Of a DNA stretch of 64,000 nt, positions 43,385 to 52,304 are shown piece after piece. The notes beneath the pieces are model-generated. The model saw only the letters and a program-made list of their open reading frames with translations. It searched no databases and had not been told where the DNA came from. Source of the stretch: Conexibacter arvalis (GTDB lineage Bacteria > Actinomycetota > Thermoleophilia > Solirubrobacterales > Solirubrobacteraceae). The stretch covers positions 310,001-374,000 of the forward strand of contig NZ_JACHNU010000001.1 of the NCBI RefSeq assembly GCF_014199525.1. Reading direction: 5' to 3'. A program made the position numbers and the translations under genes. Positions within the stretch are counted from its first letter, which is position 1, and each line of letters starts with the position of its first letter.

Positions 43385-44116
43385 CTACACCCGCACGGTG
43401 TCGCGGCGGTAGGCGCGGACGGCCAGCGCGGTCAGCACGACCGACCAGGCGGCGACGACGGCCCAGCCCTGCGCGCTCCAGCCGTCGCCGCCGACGCCGA
43501 CGTGGCTCGCCTGCACCAGCCAGTAGGAGGGGAGGCAGCGGGCGATGTCGAGCATCGCGCCGGAGGTGATCGGGAACCAGGTGCCGCCGAGCAGCGCCAG
43601 CAGCGACGTGACGCCGCCCATCACGGGGCCAATCGAATCGGCTGTGAGCAGGTGGCCGAGCGTGACGCCGAGCGCGGCGAAGGGCACCAGTCCGACGAGC
43701 ATCAGCGCCGTCATCGCGACCCACTCGCCGACGGGCAACCGCACGCCGAGCGCGAAGCCGGCGGCATAGAGCAGGACGATCGTCAGCAGTGCCATCGCGT
43801 AGGCGGTCGCGACCTTCGCACCGAGGTAGACCGGCGCCTTCAGCGGGGTGATCCGCAGCTGGCGGTTCCAGCCGACCGAGCGCTCGGCGGCGATGCGGCC
43901 GCCGCAGCTGATCGTCGCCATCATCGCGCCGAAGCCGGCGATCCCGACCATGTAGTAGAGGGGCACCGACAGCCCAAGGCCCTCGAAGTTCTCCTCGTTC
44001 GCGTTCGGGCCGGCGATCGCGACGTAGATGATCAGCGGGATGCCGAGCGAGAAGACGAAGAAGCGGCCGTTGCGGACGGTCCGCAGCAGCTCGTAGCGCA
44101 GGTACGTGAGCGTCAT
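43385..44116 (-). CDS. ABC-2-type transporter permease
   Basis: 243 residues with about six predicted membrane helices. The first is preceded by LRYELLRTVRNGRFFVFSLGIPLIIYVAIAG, typical of ABC-2 exporters. Later segments are YMVGIAGFGAMMATISCGGRIAAERSVGW and MALLTIVLLYAAGFAL. Its ATG overlaps the ATPase stop (ATGA). Together they form a small exporter of the daunorubicin/bacitracin-resistance kind, with the permease presumably dimeric. Substrate unknown. Confidence 0.9.
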   Translation of the reverse strand: MTLTYLRYELLRTVRNGRFFVFSLGIPLIIYVAIAGPNANEENFEGLGLSVPLYYMVGIAGFGAMMATISCGGRIAAERSVGWNRQLRITPLKAPVYLGAKVATAYAMALLTIVLLYAAGFALGVRLPVGEWVAMTALMLVGLVPFAALGVTLGHLLTADSIGPVMGGVTSLLALLGGTWFPITSGAMLDIARCLPSYWLVQASHVGVGGDGWSAQGWAVVAAWSVVLTALAVRAYRRDTVRV

Positions 44117-45090
44117 CGCCGCTCCCCCTCGTCGTCGTCTCCGGTCAGCTGCAGGAAGGCCTGCTCCAGCCCGGCGCCGCTGATCTCGATGTCGCGCGCC
44201 TCGCGATGCGCGGCCAGCAGGGCGCGGATCGCCGCGTCGGAGTCCGAGCAGGTGAGGATAACCGCATCGCCGTGGCGGTCGGCGGTGACGACCCCGGGCA
44301 GGGCGCCGAGCGCCGGGAGGTCGGCGCCCGGCAGCGTCGCGCGGATCGTGCGCGACCCGACCCGCGCCTTGATCTCGGTCGTCGGACCGTCTGCGACGAC
44401 GCGGCCGCGCGCCATCAGCACGGCGCGGTCGGCGTGGGCGTCGGCCTCGTCGAGGTAGTGGGTGGCGAAGACGACCGTCTTGCCGCGCGCCGCGAAGGCG
44501 CGCATCGTCGCCCAGAAGGCATGGCGGCCCTCGACGTCCAGCGCGACCGTCGGCTCGTCGAGCACGAGCAGATCGGGGTCGCCGACGAGCGCGATCGCGG
44601 CGCGCACCCGCTGCGTCTGGCCGCCGGAGAGGCGGTTCGTGCGCTGGCCTGCGATCGGCTCGATCCCGGCCAGCGCCATTACCTCGTCGACGTCCATCGG
44701 CACCGGGAACAGCGCGGCGGTCATCCGCACCAGCTCGCGCACGGTCAGGTCGCGGATCAGCGCGCCGGTCTGCAGCATCGCGCCGACGGCGCCTGCGTCG
44801 ATCGCGGCGGCGGGGCGCATGCCGAAGACCGAGACGGTGCCGGCGTCGGGCTCGGCCAGCCCGAGCATCATGTCGATCGTCGTCGACTTGCCGGCGCCGT
44901 TGGGGCCAAGCAGCGCGACCGTCTCGCCGCGCGCGATCGAGACGTCGATCCCGCGCACGGCGTCGACGGGCCCGGCCGCCGAGCGCCAGCGCTTCACCAG
45001 CCCTCTCAGCTCGATGCCGGCGGCGGCGCGCGGCGCCCCGTCCGGCTCGACGCCCGCGGGGCCTGCGGTTGTCGGAGTCGGGTTGCTCAT
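44113..45090 (-). CDS. ABC transporter ATPase
   Basis: 325 residues. Walker A GPNGAGKST, signature RLSGGQTQRVRAAIALVGDP, Walker B LLVLDEPTVALD and a switch His in VVFATHYLDEADAHADR. A C-terminal regulatory extension of about 80 residues resembles DrrA-type drug-export ATPases. It pairs with the permease downstream. ATG 45090 opens the frame after a short Pro/Ala lead. The hairpin at 45111-45140 sits just upstream and may be the site of a regulator that is not in the window; no two-component genes are adjacent. Confidence 0.93.
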   Translation of the reverse strand: MSNPTPTTAGPAGVEPDGAPRAAAGIELRGLVKRWRSAAGPVDAVRGIDVSIARGETVALLGPNGAGKSTTIDMMLGLAEPDAGTVSVFGMRPAAAIDAGAVGAMLQTGALIRDLTVRELVRMTAALFPVPMDVDEVMALAGIEPIAGQRTNRLSGGQTQRVRAAIALVGDPDLLVLDEPTVALDVEGRHAFWATMRAFAARGKTVVFATHYLDEADAHADRAVLMARGRVVADGPTTEIKARVGSRTIRATLPGADLPALGALPGVVTADRHGDAVILTCSDSDAAIRALLAAHREARDIEISGAGLEQAFLQLTGDDDEGERR

Positions 45091-45110
45091 GCGCTCAAGT
45101 GTGCGACGAG

Positions 45111-45140
45111 CGGACGGCCGGCAGCAGTGCCGGCCGTCCG
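45111..45140. promoter_or_regulatory. Perfect 13-bp inverted repeat before the ABC-2 operon
   Basis: CGGACGGCCGGCA, loop GCAG, then the exact reverse complement. It lies between the stop of the MMPL gene (33 bases away) and the start of the ABC ATPase (20 bases away). It may terminate MMPL transcription or serve as an operator. Confidence 0.5.
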
Positions 45141-45173
45141 GAATCGCCCGTGACATCCGTCACGGTCGGGGCA

Positions 45174-47324
45174 TCAGCCGCGCTCGAGCGCGACGCGCGG
45201 GAGGCGGCGTCGGATCCACGCCGGCATCCACCACGCCCAGCGGCCCATCAGCTCCATCGCGGCGGGGACGACGAGGCAGCGGATCACGACTGCGTCGAGC
45301 AGGATCGCGACCGCGAGGCCGAGCCCGAACTGCTTCATCATCCGGTCGGGGCTCATCATGAAGGCGCCGAAGACGACGACCATGATCGCGCCGGCCGCCG
45401 TCACGACCCGCCCGGTCTGCGCCAGCCCCTCGCGGACGGCATGCCGCGCGTCGCCGCTGCGCTCCCACTCCTCGTGCATCCGCCCGACGAGGAAGACCTC
45501 GTAGTCCATCGAGAGGCCGAAGACGATCGCGAAGATCAGGATCGGGATCGTCGCGTCGACCGGGCTGCCCTCGATCCCGAAGAGGCCGTGCTGGAAGACG
45601 AGCGTCACCGCGCCGAGCGCCGCGCCGATCGACAGCAGGTTGAGCAGCGCCGCCTTCAGCGGGATCAGCAGCGAGCGGAAGACGACCGCGAGCAGCAGCG
45701 CCGACAGCCCGACGACGATCGCGAGGAAGAGCGGCAGGCGCTCCTGGACCGCGTGGGCGTAGTCGTCGGAGCCGGCGGTCGTGCCGCCGACGAGGTAGGT
45801 CGCGCCGGTCTCGCGCGCCAGCGGCGGCAGCACCTCCTCGCGCAGCTCGGTCACGAGCCGCTGCGTCTCCTCGTCCTGCGGCTTGGCGTCCGGGTACGCG
45901 ATCACCGTCGCGACGTCGCTGCCCTCGGCCTGCTGCACCGGCGCGACGCCGGCGACTCCCGGGGCGCTCGCCAGCGTCGCGTGGAGGCGCTGCGCGGCGT
46001 TCTCGTCGCCGCCGTCGGAGACGACGACGAGCGGGCCGTTGTAGCCGGCGCCGAAGCCGTCGGCGAGCAGGTCGTACGCCTTGCGCGAGGTCGTCGCGCT
46101 GTCGTCGTTGCCGGCGTCGGCGAAGCCGAGCCGCATGTCGGTCGCGGGCAGTGCGAGCGCGACCAGGAAGGCGAGCGAGACGGCGAGGATCGCGGCCGGG
46201 CGGCGCTGGACGAAGGCCGCCCAGCGACGCCAGCGCTCGCCCTCGACCCGCTCGCGCTTGCGCGCCTTCAGCGCCCGCTTGCGGACGCTGCGCTCGATCC
46301 GCTTGCCGAAGATCGTCAGCAGCGCTGGCAGCAGCGTCAGCGAGGCGATCAGCGTCACCAGCACCGTCGCCGCGACGCCGAGCGCGACGCCCTGCAGCAT
46401 GCCGATGCCGAGCGCGACGAGGCCGAGCAGTCCGATGATCACCGTCGTCCCGGCGAAGACGACCGAGCGGCCGGCGGTGTCGAGCGCGATCCGCAGCGCG
46501 GCGTCGCGGTCGCGGTCGTTCAGCAGCTCCGCGCGGTATCGGGAGAAGATCAGCAGCGCGTAGTCGATGCCGACGCCGAGCCCGACCAGCGACATCAGCG
46601 GCGGCGTGAAGTCGGCGACGTCGAACAGGTGCGAGGCGACGACCATCACGGCGGTCGTGCCGCCGACGGCGGCGATCGCGGTGACGATCGGGATGCTCGC
46701 GGCCAGCAGCGAGCCGAAGAGGAAGACGAGGATCACCAGCGCGGCGAGCGTGCCGGCCGCCTCGGCTCCGCCGGCGCCGGCGTCGACGTAGCGGACGGCG
46801 TCGCCGCCCAGCTCGACCTGCAGCGCGCCGCTCTCGGCCGACTCGGCCGTCTCGATCAGCCGCTCGACCGACGCTCTCGGCACGTCCCCCGAGCTGCCGT
46901 CGAGCATCACGGTCGCGTGCGCGATCGTCCCATCTCTGGAGATCCCGCCGGGCCCAAGGGGATCGTCGACCGCGGCGACGTGGGGCAGCCTGCCGATCTC
47001 CGCGACCATCGACGCGATCCGCTCGCGCGTCCCGGGTGCGTCGATCCCGGCTGGAGCTCGCATCACGACGTCGACCGCGTCGCCGGCCTGGGCGGGGGCG
47101 CCGCGCTTCAGCGTGTCGAGCGCCTGCTGGGACTCGGTGCCGGGCAGCGAGAAGTCGTTGTTCCAGGCGGCGCCGATCGCGGTCGAGGCGCCGAGCACCG
47201 CCAGCAGCGTCACGACCCACAGCGCGATCGCGCGCCTGCGATTGCGAATCGACCAGTCTGCGAGCCGCTCGAAACGGCTCTCGAGGGGGCGCGGGCGGGC
47301 GCGCCGTGAGCGTGTGGAAGCCAT
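45174..47324 (-). CDS. MMPL-family RND transporter
   Basis: About 716 residues, two RND halves. Each has one helix, an outer loop domain, then a block of about five helices. Signature pieces: WSIRNRRRAIALWVVTLLAVLG (helix 1), LVGLGVGIDYALLIFSRYRAEL (helices 4-5, proton-relay region), and in the second half IFAIVFGLSMDYEVFLVGRMHEEWERSGD. The family exports lipids, siderophores or peptides in actinobacteria. ATG 47324 is preferred; a GTG at 47333 would add three residues. The gene is followed by the ABC-2 operon on the same strand. Substrate unknown. Confidence 0.92.
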   Translation of the reverse strand: MASTRSRRARPRPLESRFERLADWSIRNRRRAIALWVVTLLAVLGASTAIGAAWNNDFSLPGTESQQALDTLKRGAPAQAGDAVDVVMRAPAGIDAPGTRERIASMVAEIGRLPHVAAVDDPLGPGGISRDGTIAHATVMLDGSSGDVPRASVERLIETAESAESGALQVELGGDAVRYVDAGAGGAEAAGTLAALVILVFLFGSLLAASIPIVTAIAAVGGTTAVMVVASHLFDVADFTPPLMSLVGLGVGIDYALLIFSRYRAELLNDRDRDAALRIALDTAGRSVVFAGTTVIIGLLGLVALGIGMLQGVALGVAATVLVTLIASLTLLPALLTIFGKRIERSVRKRALKARKRERVEGERWRRWAAFVQRRPAAILAVSLAFLVALALPATDMRLGFADAGNDDSATTSRKAYDLLADGFGAGYNGPLVVVSDGGDENAAQRLHATLASAPGVAGVAPVQQAEGSDVATVIAYPDAKPQDEETQRLVTELREEVLPPLARETGATYLVGGTTAGSDDYAHAVQERLPLFLAIVVGLSALLLAVVFRSLLIPLKAALLNLLSIGAALGAVTLVFQHGLFGIEGSPVDATIPILIFAIVFGLSMDYEVFLVGRMHEEWERSGDARHAVREGLAQTGRVVTAAGAIMVVVFGAFMMSPDRMMKQFGLGLAVAILLDAVVIRCLVVPAAMELMGRWAWWMPAWIRRRLPRVALERG

Positions 47325-47474
47325 GGCCCGCACGCTCTCAACGGCGCGGCCGGCTGTCGCTGGGGCGCCGTGGCGTCCGCGCGGGGGCGCGCGGGCCGAT
47401 CGCGGCCGGGGGATATCCCCCGCCTGCGGTGGGGTCGCTCCGCGCTCCCGCTCCGCCCGGGTAGCGCCGACGGC

Positions 47475-48281
47475 TCAGGGTTGGATCAGCACCGGCGTGC
47501 CGCGCGGCGCGAGCGCCAGCAGCCGGTTGACGAGCCGCTGCGGCATCCGCACGCACCCGTGCGAGGCCGCCGACCCGAGCGGCGCCCCAAGGTACTCGGC
47601 GGCGTGGATCGCCGTCTGCGGCAGGCCGCCGTCGTACTCGGTCAGCGTGCGCGAGTAGGCGACGACGGCGAGCACGCGCGGGCCGAGCTTCGCCCTGCGG
47701 GGGACCGACGGCGCGGCGTCGACGGCGAACTGGCCGGTCGGCGTCGGGGTGCCGCGCGCGCCGATCACGACGCGCGAGCGCAGCCGCGTCTTGCCGGCGC
47801 GCTGGAAGACGAGCGTCCGCGCCGACAGGTCGACGACGATCCGGCGGTCGGTGCGGCGCACCGTCGCCGCGTATTCCGGGATCCAGCCGTGCGAGCCGGC
47901 CGGCATGCCCTTGACGAGCACGTCGAGCCAGCGCTCCCCGTCGACCACCCGCGACCCCAGCACCAGCAGCACCTCCGGCCCTCCCCACCACTGCGCCCGC
48001 GGCGTGAGGCGGCGGACGGCTCGCGCCCGCGGGTGGGGCCGGACCCGGGCGACGACCGGATCGACGATCCGCGCCGTCCACGCCGCCCGGGGCGTCGGCC
48101 CGTGGATCTCGGGCCCCGGCGCGTCGCCGGGCGCCTCCTGCCCGCTCTGATCGGACGGCGGCGGCTCCTGCCGGTCGGCCGCCGAGGCGACTGCTGGAGC
48201 GAGCGCGAGCACGACCAGCAGGAGGAGCGCGACGAGGCCGCGACGGCTCGGCACGGAGGTGGGAGGCGCGGATCGGAGCAT
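47475..48281 (-). CDS. L,D-transpeptidase (YkuD) with signal peptide
   Basis: 268 residues. The signal peptide reads RGLVALLLLVVLALAPAVASAA. An SH3-like region (about 70-150) contains WTARIVDPVVARVRPHPRA. The YkuD catalytic domain (about 150-265) ends in SHGCVRMPQRLVNRLLALAP, with the catalytic Cys at about 243 in the HGC motif. It forms 3-3 cross-links in peptidoglycan or attaches proteins to it. ATG 48281 is chosen over TTG 48290. It is divergent from the ABC exporter, with only 45 bases between starts, so the two probably share control. Active outside the membrane. Confidence 0.93.
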   Translation of the reverse strand: MLRSAPPTSVPSRRGLVALLLLVVLALAPAVASAADRQEPPPSDQSGQEAPGDAPGPEIHGPTPRAAWTARIVDPVVARVRPHPRARAVRRLTPRAQWWGGPEVLLVLGSRVVDGERWLDVLVKGMPAGSHGWIPEYAATVRRTDRRIVVDLSARTLVFQRAGKTRLRSRVVIGARGTPTPTGQFAVDAAPSVPRRAKLGPRVLAVVAYSRTLTEYDGGLPQTAIHAAEYLGAPLGSAASHGCVRMPQRLVNRLLALAPRGTPVLIQP

Positions 48282-48312
48282 GGGGAGCAAGGTGCCTTTA
48301 CAGCGGACCGCC

Positions 48313-48318
48313 TACCCT
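48313..48318 (+). promoter_or_regulatory. Possible -10 box for the ABC exporter
   Basis: TACCCT, eight bases, GTG 48327; a leaderless start is plausible. Confidence 0.35.
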
Positions 48319-48326
48319 TCTGCCTC

Positions 48327-50150
48327 GTGATCGAGGCCCCCGTCCATCCGCTGCGCCGTCTCTGGCGCCGTGCGCCGCGCTATCGCGGCCGCGTGGTGAT
48401 GGGAACCGTGTGGGCGGTCCTCAACCAGGTCTTCGACATCCTGCCAGAGCTCTTGATCGGCGTCGCGATCGACGTCGTCGTGCGCGAGGAGGGCAGCTTC
48501 GTCGGCCAGTGGACCGGGATCGACGATCGCGAGGCGCAGCTGTTCGTGCTCGCCGGCGTGACCGCGGTCGTGTGGCTGCTGGAGTCGCTGACCGAGTACC
48601 TCGCCCAACGCTCGTGGCGGACCCTGTCGCAGGCGCTCCAGCACGACCTGCGGATGGACGCCTACGGCCACGTGCAGGAGCTCGAGCTGGCGTGGTTCGA
48701 GGACCGCGAGGCCGGCAGACTGCTCACGGTCCTCAACGACGACGTCAACCAGCTCGAGCGCTTCCTCGACGTCGGCGCGCTGCAGATCATCCAGACCGCC
48801 ACCAGCGTCGTCGCCGTCGGCGCCGTCTTCCTCGTCATCTCGCCGCTGCTGGCGCTGCTCGCCTTCCTGCCGATCCCGGTGATCGTCGGCGGCTCGCTGC
48901 TGTTCCAGAGACGGCTCGAGCCGCGCTACGCGAAGGTCCGCGAGCAGGCCGGCCGGCTCGGCGGCCTGATCGGCGGCAACCTCGGCGGGATCGCGACGAT
49001 CAAGGCGTTCGGCGCCGAGCGGCGCGAGTCGCTGCGCGTCGAGGCAGCCTCCGACGCCTACGCGGAGGCCAACCGCGCGGCGATCACGCTCAGCGCCGCC
49101 TTCGTCCCGATCATCCGCGTCGCGATCCTCTGCGGCTTCATGGTCACGCTCGTCGTCGGCGGCCATCTGACGCTCAACGGGACGCTCGAGGTCGGCATGT
49201 ACTCGGTGCTCGTCTTCATGACCCAGCGGCTGCTGTGGCCGCTGACGCGCCTCGGCGAGACGCTCGACCTCTACCAGCGCGGCACCGCCTCGCTGCGGCG
49301 GATCCTCGACCTGATCGACGCGCCGATCTCGGTGCGGCCGGGCGCCCGCGAGCTGCCGCCGGCCGCCGACGGCGAGCGCGGCCGCGCGGTCTCCTTCGAC
49401 GCCGTCGAGTTCGTCTACCGCGACGGCGACGGCAGCGTCCGCACGCGCGTGCTCGACGGCCTCGAGCTGGAGGTGCGCAGCGGCGAGACGCACGCGATCG
49501 TCGGCCCGACCGGCGCCGGCAAGTCGACCGTCGTGAAGCTGCTGCTGCGCCTCTACGACGCCGAGGGCGGGACGGTCGCGATCGACGGCGTGCCGGTCGG
49601 CGAGCTGAGTTTCGAGAGCCTGCGCGGCGCGATCGGCTACGTCGGGCAGGACACCTTCCTGTTCGACGGCTCGGTCGCCGACAACCTCCGCTACGGCATG
49701 CCCGACGCGACCGACGAGCAGCTGCGCGCCGCCGCCGAGGCGGCCGAGGCGCACGAGTTCGTCGCCGCGCTGCCGCACGGCTACGACACGCCGGTCGGCG
49801 AGCGCGGCGTGCGGCTGTCGGGCGGCCAGCGCCAGCGGCTGACGATCGCCCGCGCGCTCGTGCGCGACCCCGCGATCCTCGTGCTCGACGAGGCGACCTC
49901 GGCGGTCGACAACGAGACCGAGGCGGCGATCCAGCGCTCGCTGCTGCGGATCAGCCGCGAGCGGACGACGATCGTGATCGCCCACCGCCTCTCGACGATC
50001 CGCCACGCCGACCGCATCCACGTGCTCGACGGCGGCAGGGTCGCCGAGGCCGGCACGCACGACGAGCTGCTCGCGCTGCGCGGCCGCTACGCCGCGCTGT
50101 GGGCGGTGCAGACCGGCGAGGTCGCGCAGGCGGACGCGGCGCTCGACTGA
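48327..50150 (+). CDS. ABCB-type half transporter (membrane plus ATPase)
   Basis: 607 residues. The first 330 residues are a six-helix exporter domain (GVAIDVVVREEGSFVGQ through VGMYSVLVFMTQRLLWPL). The ATPase follows with Walker A GPTGAGKST, signature LSGGQRQRLTIARALVRDP, Walker B ILVLDEATSAVD and an H-loop IVIAHRLSTI. It is a homodimeric lipid or drug exporter candidate, full length. GTG 48327 is supported by the TACCCT box and by family-like residues soon after. It is divergent from the L,D-transpeptidase. Confidence 0.93.
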   Translation: MIEAPVHPLRRLWRRAPRYRGRVVMGTVWAVLNQVFDILPELLIGVAIDVVVREEGSFVGQWTGIDDREAQLFVLAGVTAVVWLLESLTEYLAQRSWRTLSQALQHDLRMDAYGHVQELELAWFEDREAGRLLTVLNDDVNQLERFLDVGALQIIQTATSVVAVGAVFLVISPLLALLAFLPIPVIVGGSLLFQRRLEPRYAKVREQAGRLGGLIGGNLGGIATIKAFGAERRESLRVEAASDAYAEANRAAITLSAAFVPIIRVAILCGFMVTLVVGGHLTLNGTLEVGMYSVLVFMTQRLLWPLTRLGETLDLYQRGTASLRRILDLIDAPISVRPGARELPPAADGERGRAVSFDAVEFVYRDGDGSVRTRVLDGLELEVRSGETHAIVGPTGAGKSTVVKLLLRLYDAEGGTVAIDGVPVGELSFESLRGAIGYVGQDTFLFDGSVADNLRYGMPDATDEQLRAAAEAAEAHEFVAALPHGYDTPVGERGVRLSGGQRQRLTIARALVRDPAILVLDEATSAVDNETEAAIQRSLLRISRERTTIVIAHRLSTIRHADRIHVLDGGRVAEAGTHDELLALRGRYAALWAVQTGEVAQADAALD

Positions 50151-50260
50151 GCCACGGCGCCGCGGGCCGGCCATCCGCGGCGCACCGCGATCCGACCGGG
50201 TCCCCCCGCGGGGTCGCGCTGTCACGATCCCTCGGTCGAACCCGAGGAGACACCACCGCT

Positions 50261-51442
50261 ATGACCGATGTCGTGATCGCTTCCGCCGCCCGCACCGCCG
50301 TCGGCGGCTACGGGAAGTCGCTGAAGGACGTGCCGCCGAACGAGCTGGGCGCGACCGCCGCCCGCGCGGCGATCGAGCGCGCCGGGCTGCAGCCCGAGCA
50401 GATCGAGCACGTCGTCTTCGGCAACGTGATCCACACCGAGCCGAGAGACATGTACATGGCGCGCGTCGTCGGCATGAAGGCCGGCGTCCCGCAGGAGACG
50501 CCCGCCTTCACCGTCAACCGCCTCTGCGGCACCGGCGTGCAGTCGATCGTCTCCGCCGCACAGGCGATCCAGAGCGGCGACGTCGACGTCGCGCTCGCCG
50601 GCGGCTGCGAGTCGATGAGCCGCGGGCCCTACTGGCTGCCGACCGGCCGCTGGGGCGCGCGGATGGGCGAGGCGGCCGTCACCGACCCGGTCTCCGGCGC
50701 GCTGACCGATCCCTTCAACGACATCCTGATGGGCGTCACCGCCGAGAACCTCGCCGAGCGCGGCGGGATCACGCGCGAGCAGCAGGACGCCTTCGCGGTC
50801 GAGTCCCACCGCCGCGCCGCCGCCGCTCGCGACGCCGGCAAGTTCGAGGGCGAGATCGTCCCGCTGACGCTGAAGACCCGCAAGGGCGAGGTCGAGTTCA
50901 AGGTCGACGAGCACATCCGCGACGACGCGTCGATCGAGTCGATGGCGAAGCTGAAGCCGGTCTTCAAGCGCGACGGCGGCACCGTCACCGCCGGCAACGC
51001 CTCCGGCATGAACGACGCCGGCGCGGCGACCGTGCTGATGAGCGCCGCGAAGGCGCAGGAGCTCGGGACGCAGGTGAGAGCGCGGATCCTTGGCTACGCG
51101 ACCTGCGGCGTCGACCCGAAGATCATGGGCATCGGCCCGGTCCCGGCGATCAGGAAGGTGCTCGACCGCGCCGGCCTGGGGCTCGACCAGATCGGCGTCT
51201 TCGAGCTGAACGAAGCATTCGCGGCGCAGGCGCTCGCGGTCATGCAGGATCTCGACCTCGACCCGGCCAAGGTCAACCCCAACGGCGGCGCCGTCGGCCT
51301 CGGCCACCCGATCTCCGCGACCGGCACCGTCATCACGACGAAGGCGATCTCCGAGATGGAGCGCGAGGGCCACGACTACGGCATCGTCTCGCTCTGCATC
51401 GGCGGCGGCCAGGGGATCGCGCTGCTGCTCGGCAAGCCGTAG
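50261..51442 (+). CDS. Acetyl-CoA acetyltransferase (thiolase)
   Basis: 393 residues. Catalytic residues: Cys 89 in NRLCGTGVQS, His 349 in NGGAVGLGHPISATG, Cys 379 in SLCIGGGQG. It condenses two acetyl-CoA or cleaves acetoacetyl-CoA. Length and motifs are full and normal. GAGGAGA lies upstream of ATG 50261. A TetR regulator without a standard start follows it in the same direction. The type (biosynthetic or degradative) cannot be read from the sequence. Confidence 0.95.
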   Translation: MTDVVIASAARTAVGGYGKSLKDVPPNELGATAARAAIERAGLQPEQIEHVVFGNVIHTEPRDMYMARVVGMKAGVPQETPAFTVNRLCGTGVQSIVSAAQAIQSGDVDVALAGGCESMSRGPYWLPTGRWGARMGEAAVTDPVSGALTDPFNDILMGVTAENLAERGGITREQQDAFAVESHRRAAAARDAGKFEGEIVPLTLKTRKGEVEFKVDEHIRDDASIESMAKLKPVFKRDGGTVTAGNASGMNDAGAATVLMSAAKAQELGTQVRARILGYATCGVDPKIMGIGPVPAIRKVLDRAGLGLDQIGVFELNEAFAAQALAVMQDLDLDPAKVNPNGGAVGLGHPISATGTVITTKAISEMEREGHDYGIVSLCIGGGQGIALLLGKP

Positions 51443-51452
51443 CGGACAGCAC

Positions 51453-51477
51453 GCGGCGGCGCCCTCGGCGCCGCCGC
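51453..51477 (+). terminator. Hairpin after the thiolase gene
   Basis: Perfect 11-bp arms GCGGCGGCGCC/GGCGCCGCCGC with loop CTC, starting ten bases after the stop. Confidence 0.55.
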
Positions 51478-51555
51478 TCGCGCCCGGGCGGGAGGCGACG
51501 ATCCGACCTCTCCGCGCCACCCGTCCGGCGCCCGCCGCCGGGCGCGTCGCCTCGC

Positions 51556-51561
51556 TAGGCT
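51556..51561 (+). promoter_or_regulatory. Likely -10 box before the TetR gene with unusual start
   Basis: TAGGCT, five bases, then ATC 51567 in the frame of the TetR protein. The spacing matches the other leaderless candidates here. Confidence 0.4.
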
Positions 51562-51566
51562 CGGGC

Positions 51567-52109
51567 ATCGCCGTCCCCCGCCTGTCAGACCTCTCCCCGC
51601 GCGCGCTCGAGATCGTCGCCGTCGCCCGCCGGCTGCTCGAACGCGACGGCCCCGACGGCGTCTCGATGCGCCGCATCGCCGCCGAGCTGAACCTCCGCGC
51701 CCCGTCGCTGTACGAGCACGTCGCCGACAAGCGGGCGCTCGAGAACGCGATGATCTCCCAGGCCTTCTACGAGCAGGGCGACGCGACCCGCTCCGCGCTC
51801 GACGCCGCCGTCGCCGCCGACGGCGACCGGCTCGGCGCGATCGGCCAGGCCTTCCGCACCTACGCGCTGGAGCATCCCCATCTGTACCGGCTGATGACGC
51901 AGAGACTCGACCGCGCGGCGCTCGACCCCGGCGCCGAGCTGCACGCCGGCCAGCCGCTGCGCGACGCCGTCGGCGGCGACCTCGTCGAGGCGCGCGTCCT
52001 GTGGGCCTTCGCCCACGGCCTGATCATGCTGGAGCTGAACGACCGCTTCCCGCCCGGGACCGACCCGGACGAGCTGTGGGAGGTCGGGCTCGCGGCGCTG
52101 CGGCGCTGA
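51567..52109 (+). CDS. TetR-family regulator, start codon probably ATC
   Basis: About 180 residues. The HTH spans about residues 11-57: RALEIVAVARRLLERDGPDGVSMRRIAAELNLRAPSLYEHVADKRALE. The first usable ATG (51666) would cut off helix 1 and half of the HTH. In the coding frame there is no ATG, GTG or TTG between the upstream stop and 51666; the candidates are ATC 51567, right after a TAGGCT box, and CTG 51582. Related regulators begin at about this point (RLSDLSPRALEIVAVAR). The C-terminal domain (AFRTYALEHPHLYRLMTQ, then WAFAHGLIMLELNDRFPPGTD) is of the TetR_C_33/WHG kind. Target unknown. Confidence 0.75.
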   Translation: MAVPRLSDLSPRALEIVAVARRLLERDGPDGVSMRRIAAELNLRAPSLYEHVADKRALENAMISQAFYEQGDATRSALDAAVAADGDRLGAIGQAFRTYALEHPHLYRLMTQRLDRAALDPGAELHAGQPLRDAVGGDLVEARVLWAFAHGLIMLELNDRFPPGTDPDELWEVGLAALRR

Positions 52110-52247
52110 GGCGCGCTGCCCGCTCGACGTGGCACGTCGGCCTTCTCAGGCCGTGTCCGGTGCCGCCGCCGCCGAGCTTCCGGCCGCGGACGCCTGACCC
52201 GTGATCGCGCCGCCGGCGACGGCGGGCCGATTTCCCGCCGGAGCTGG

Positions 52248-52265
52248 TGCCGAATGGTTTTGTCG
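52248..52265 (+). promoter_or_regulatory. LacI operator candidate at its own gene (site 4)
   Basis: TGCCGAATGGTTTTGTCG matches the pair of sites upstream of the binding-protein gene at 13 of 18 positions and keeps the GGTTTTG core. It lies 40 bases before the lacI-type start and upstream of its -10 box. Confidence 0.5.
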
Positions 52266-52292
52266 TCCGTGCCGCCGAGCGTCTCACGGGAG

Positions 52293-52298
52293 TAAGAT
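52293..52298 (+). promoter_or_regulatory. Likely -10 box, leaderless start of the LacI-type gene
   Basis: TAAGAT, six bases, ATG 52305: the clearest of the leaderless candidates. Confidence 0.5.
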
Positions 52299-52304
52299 CG
52301 ACCG

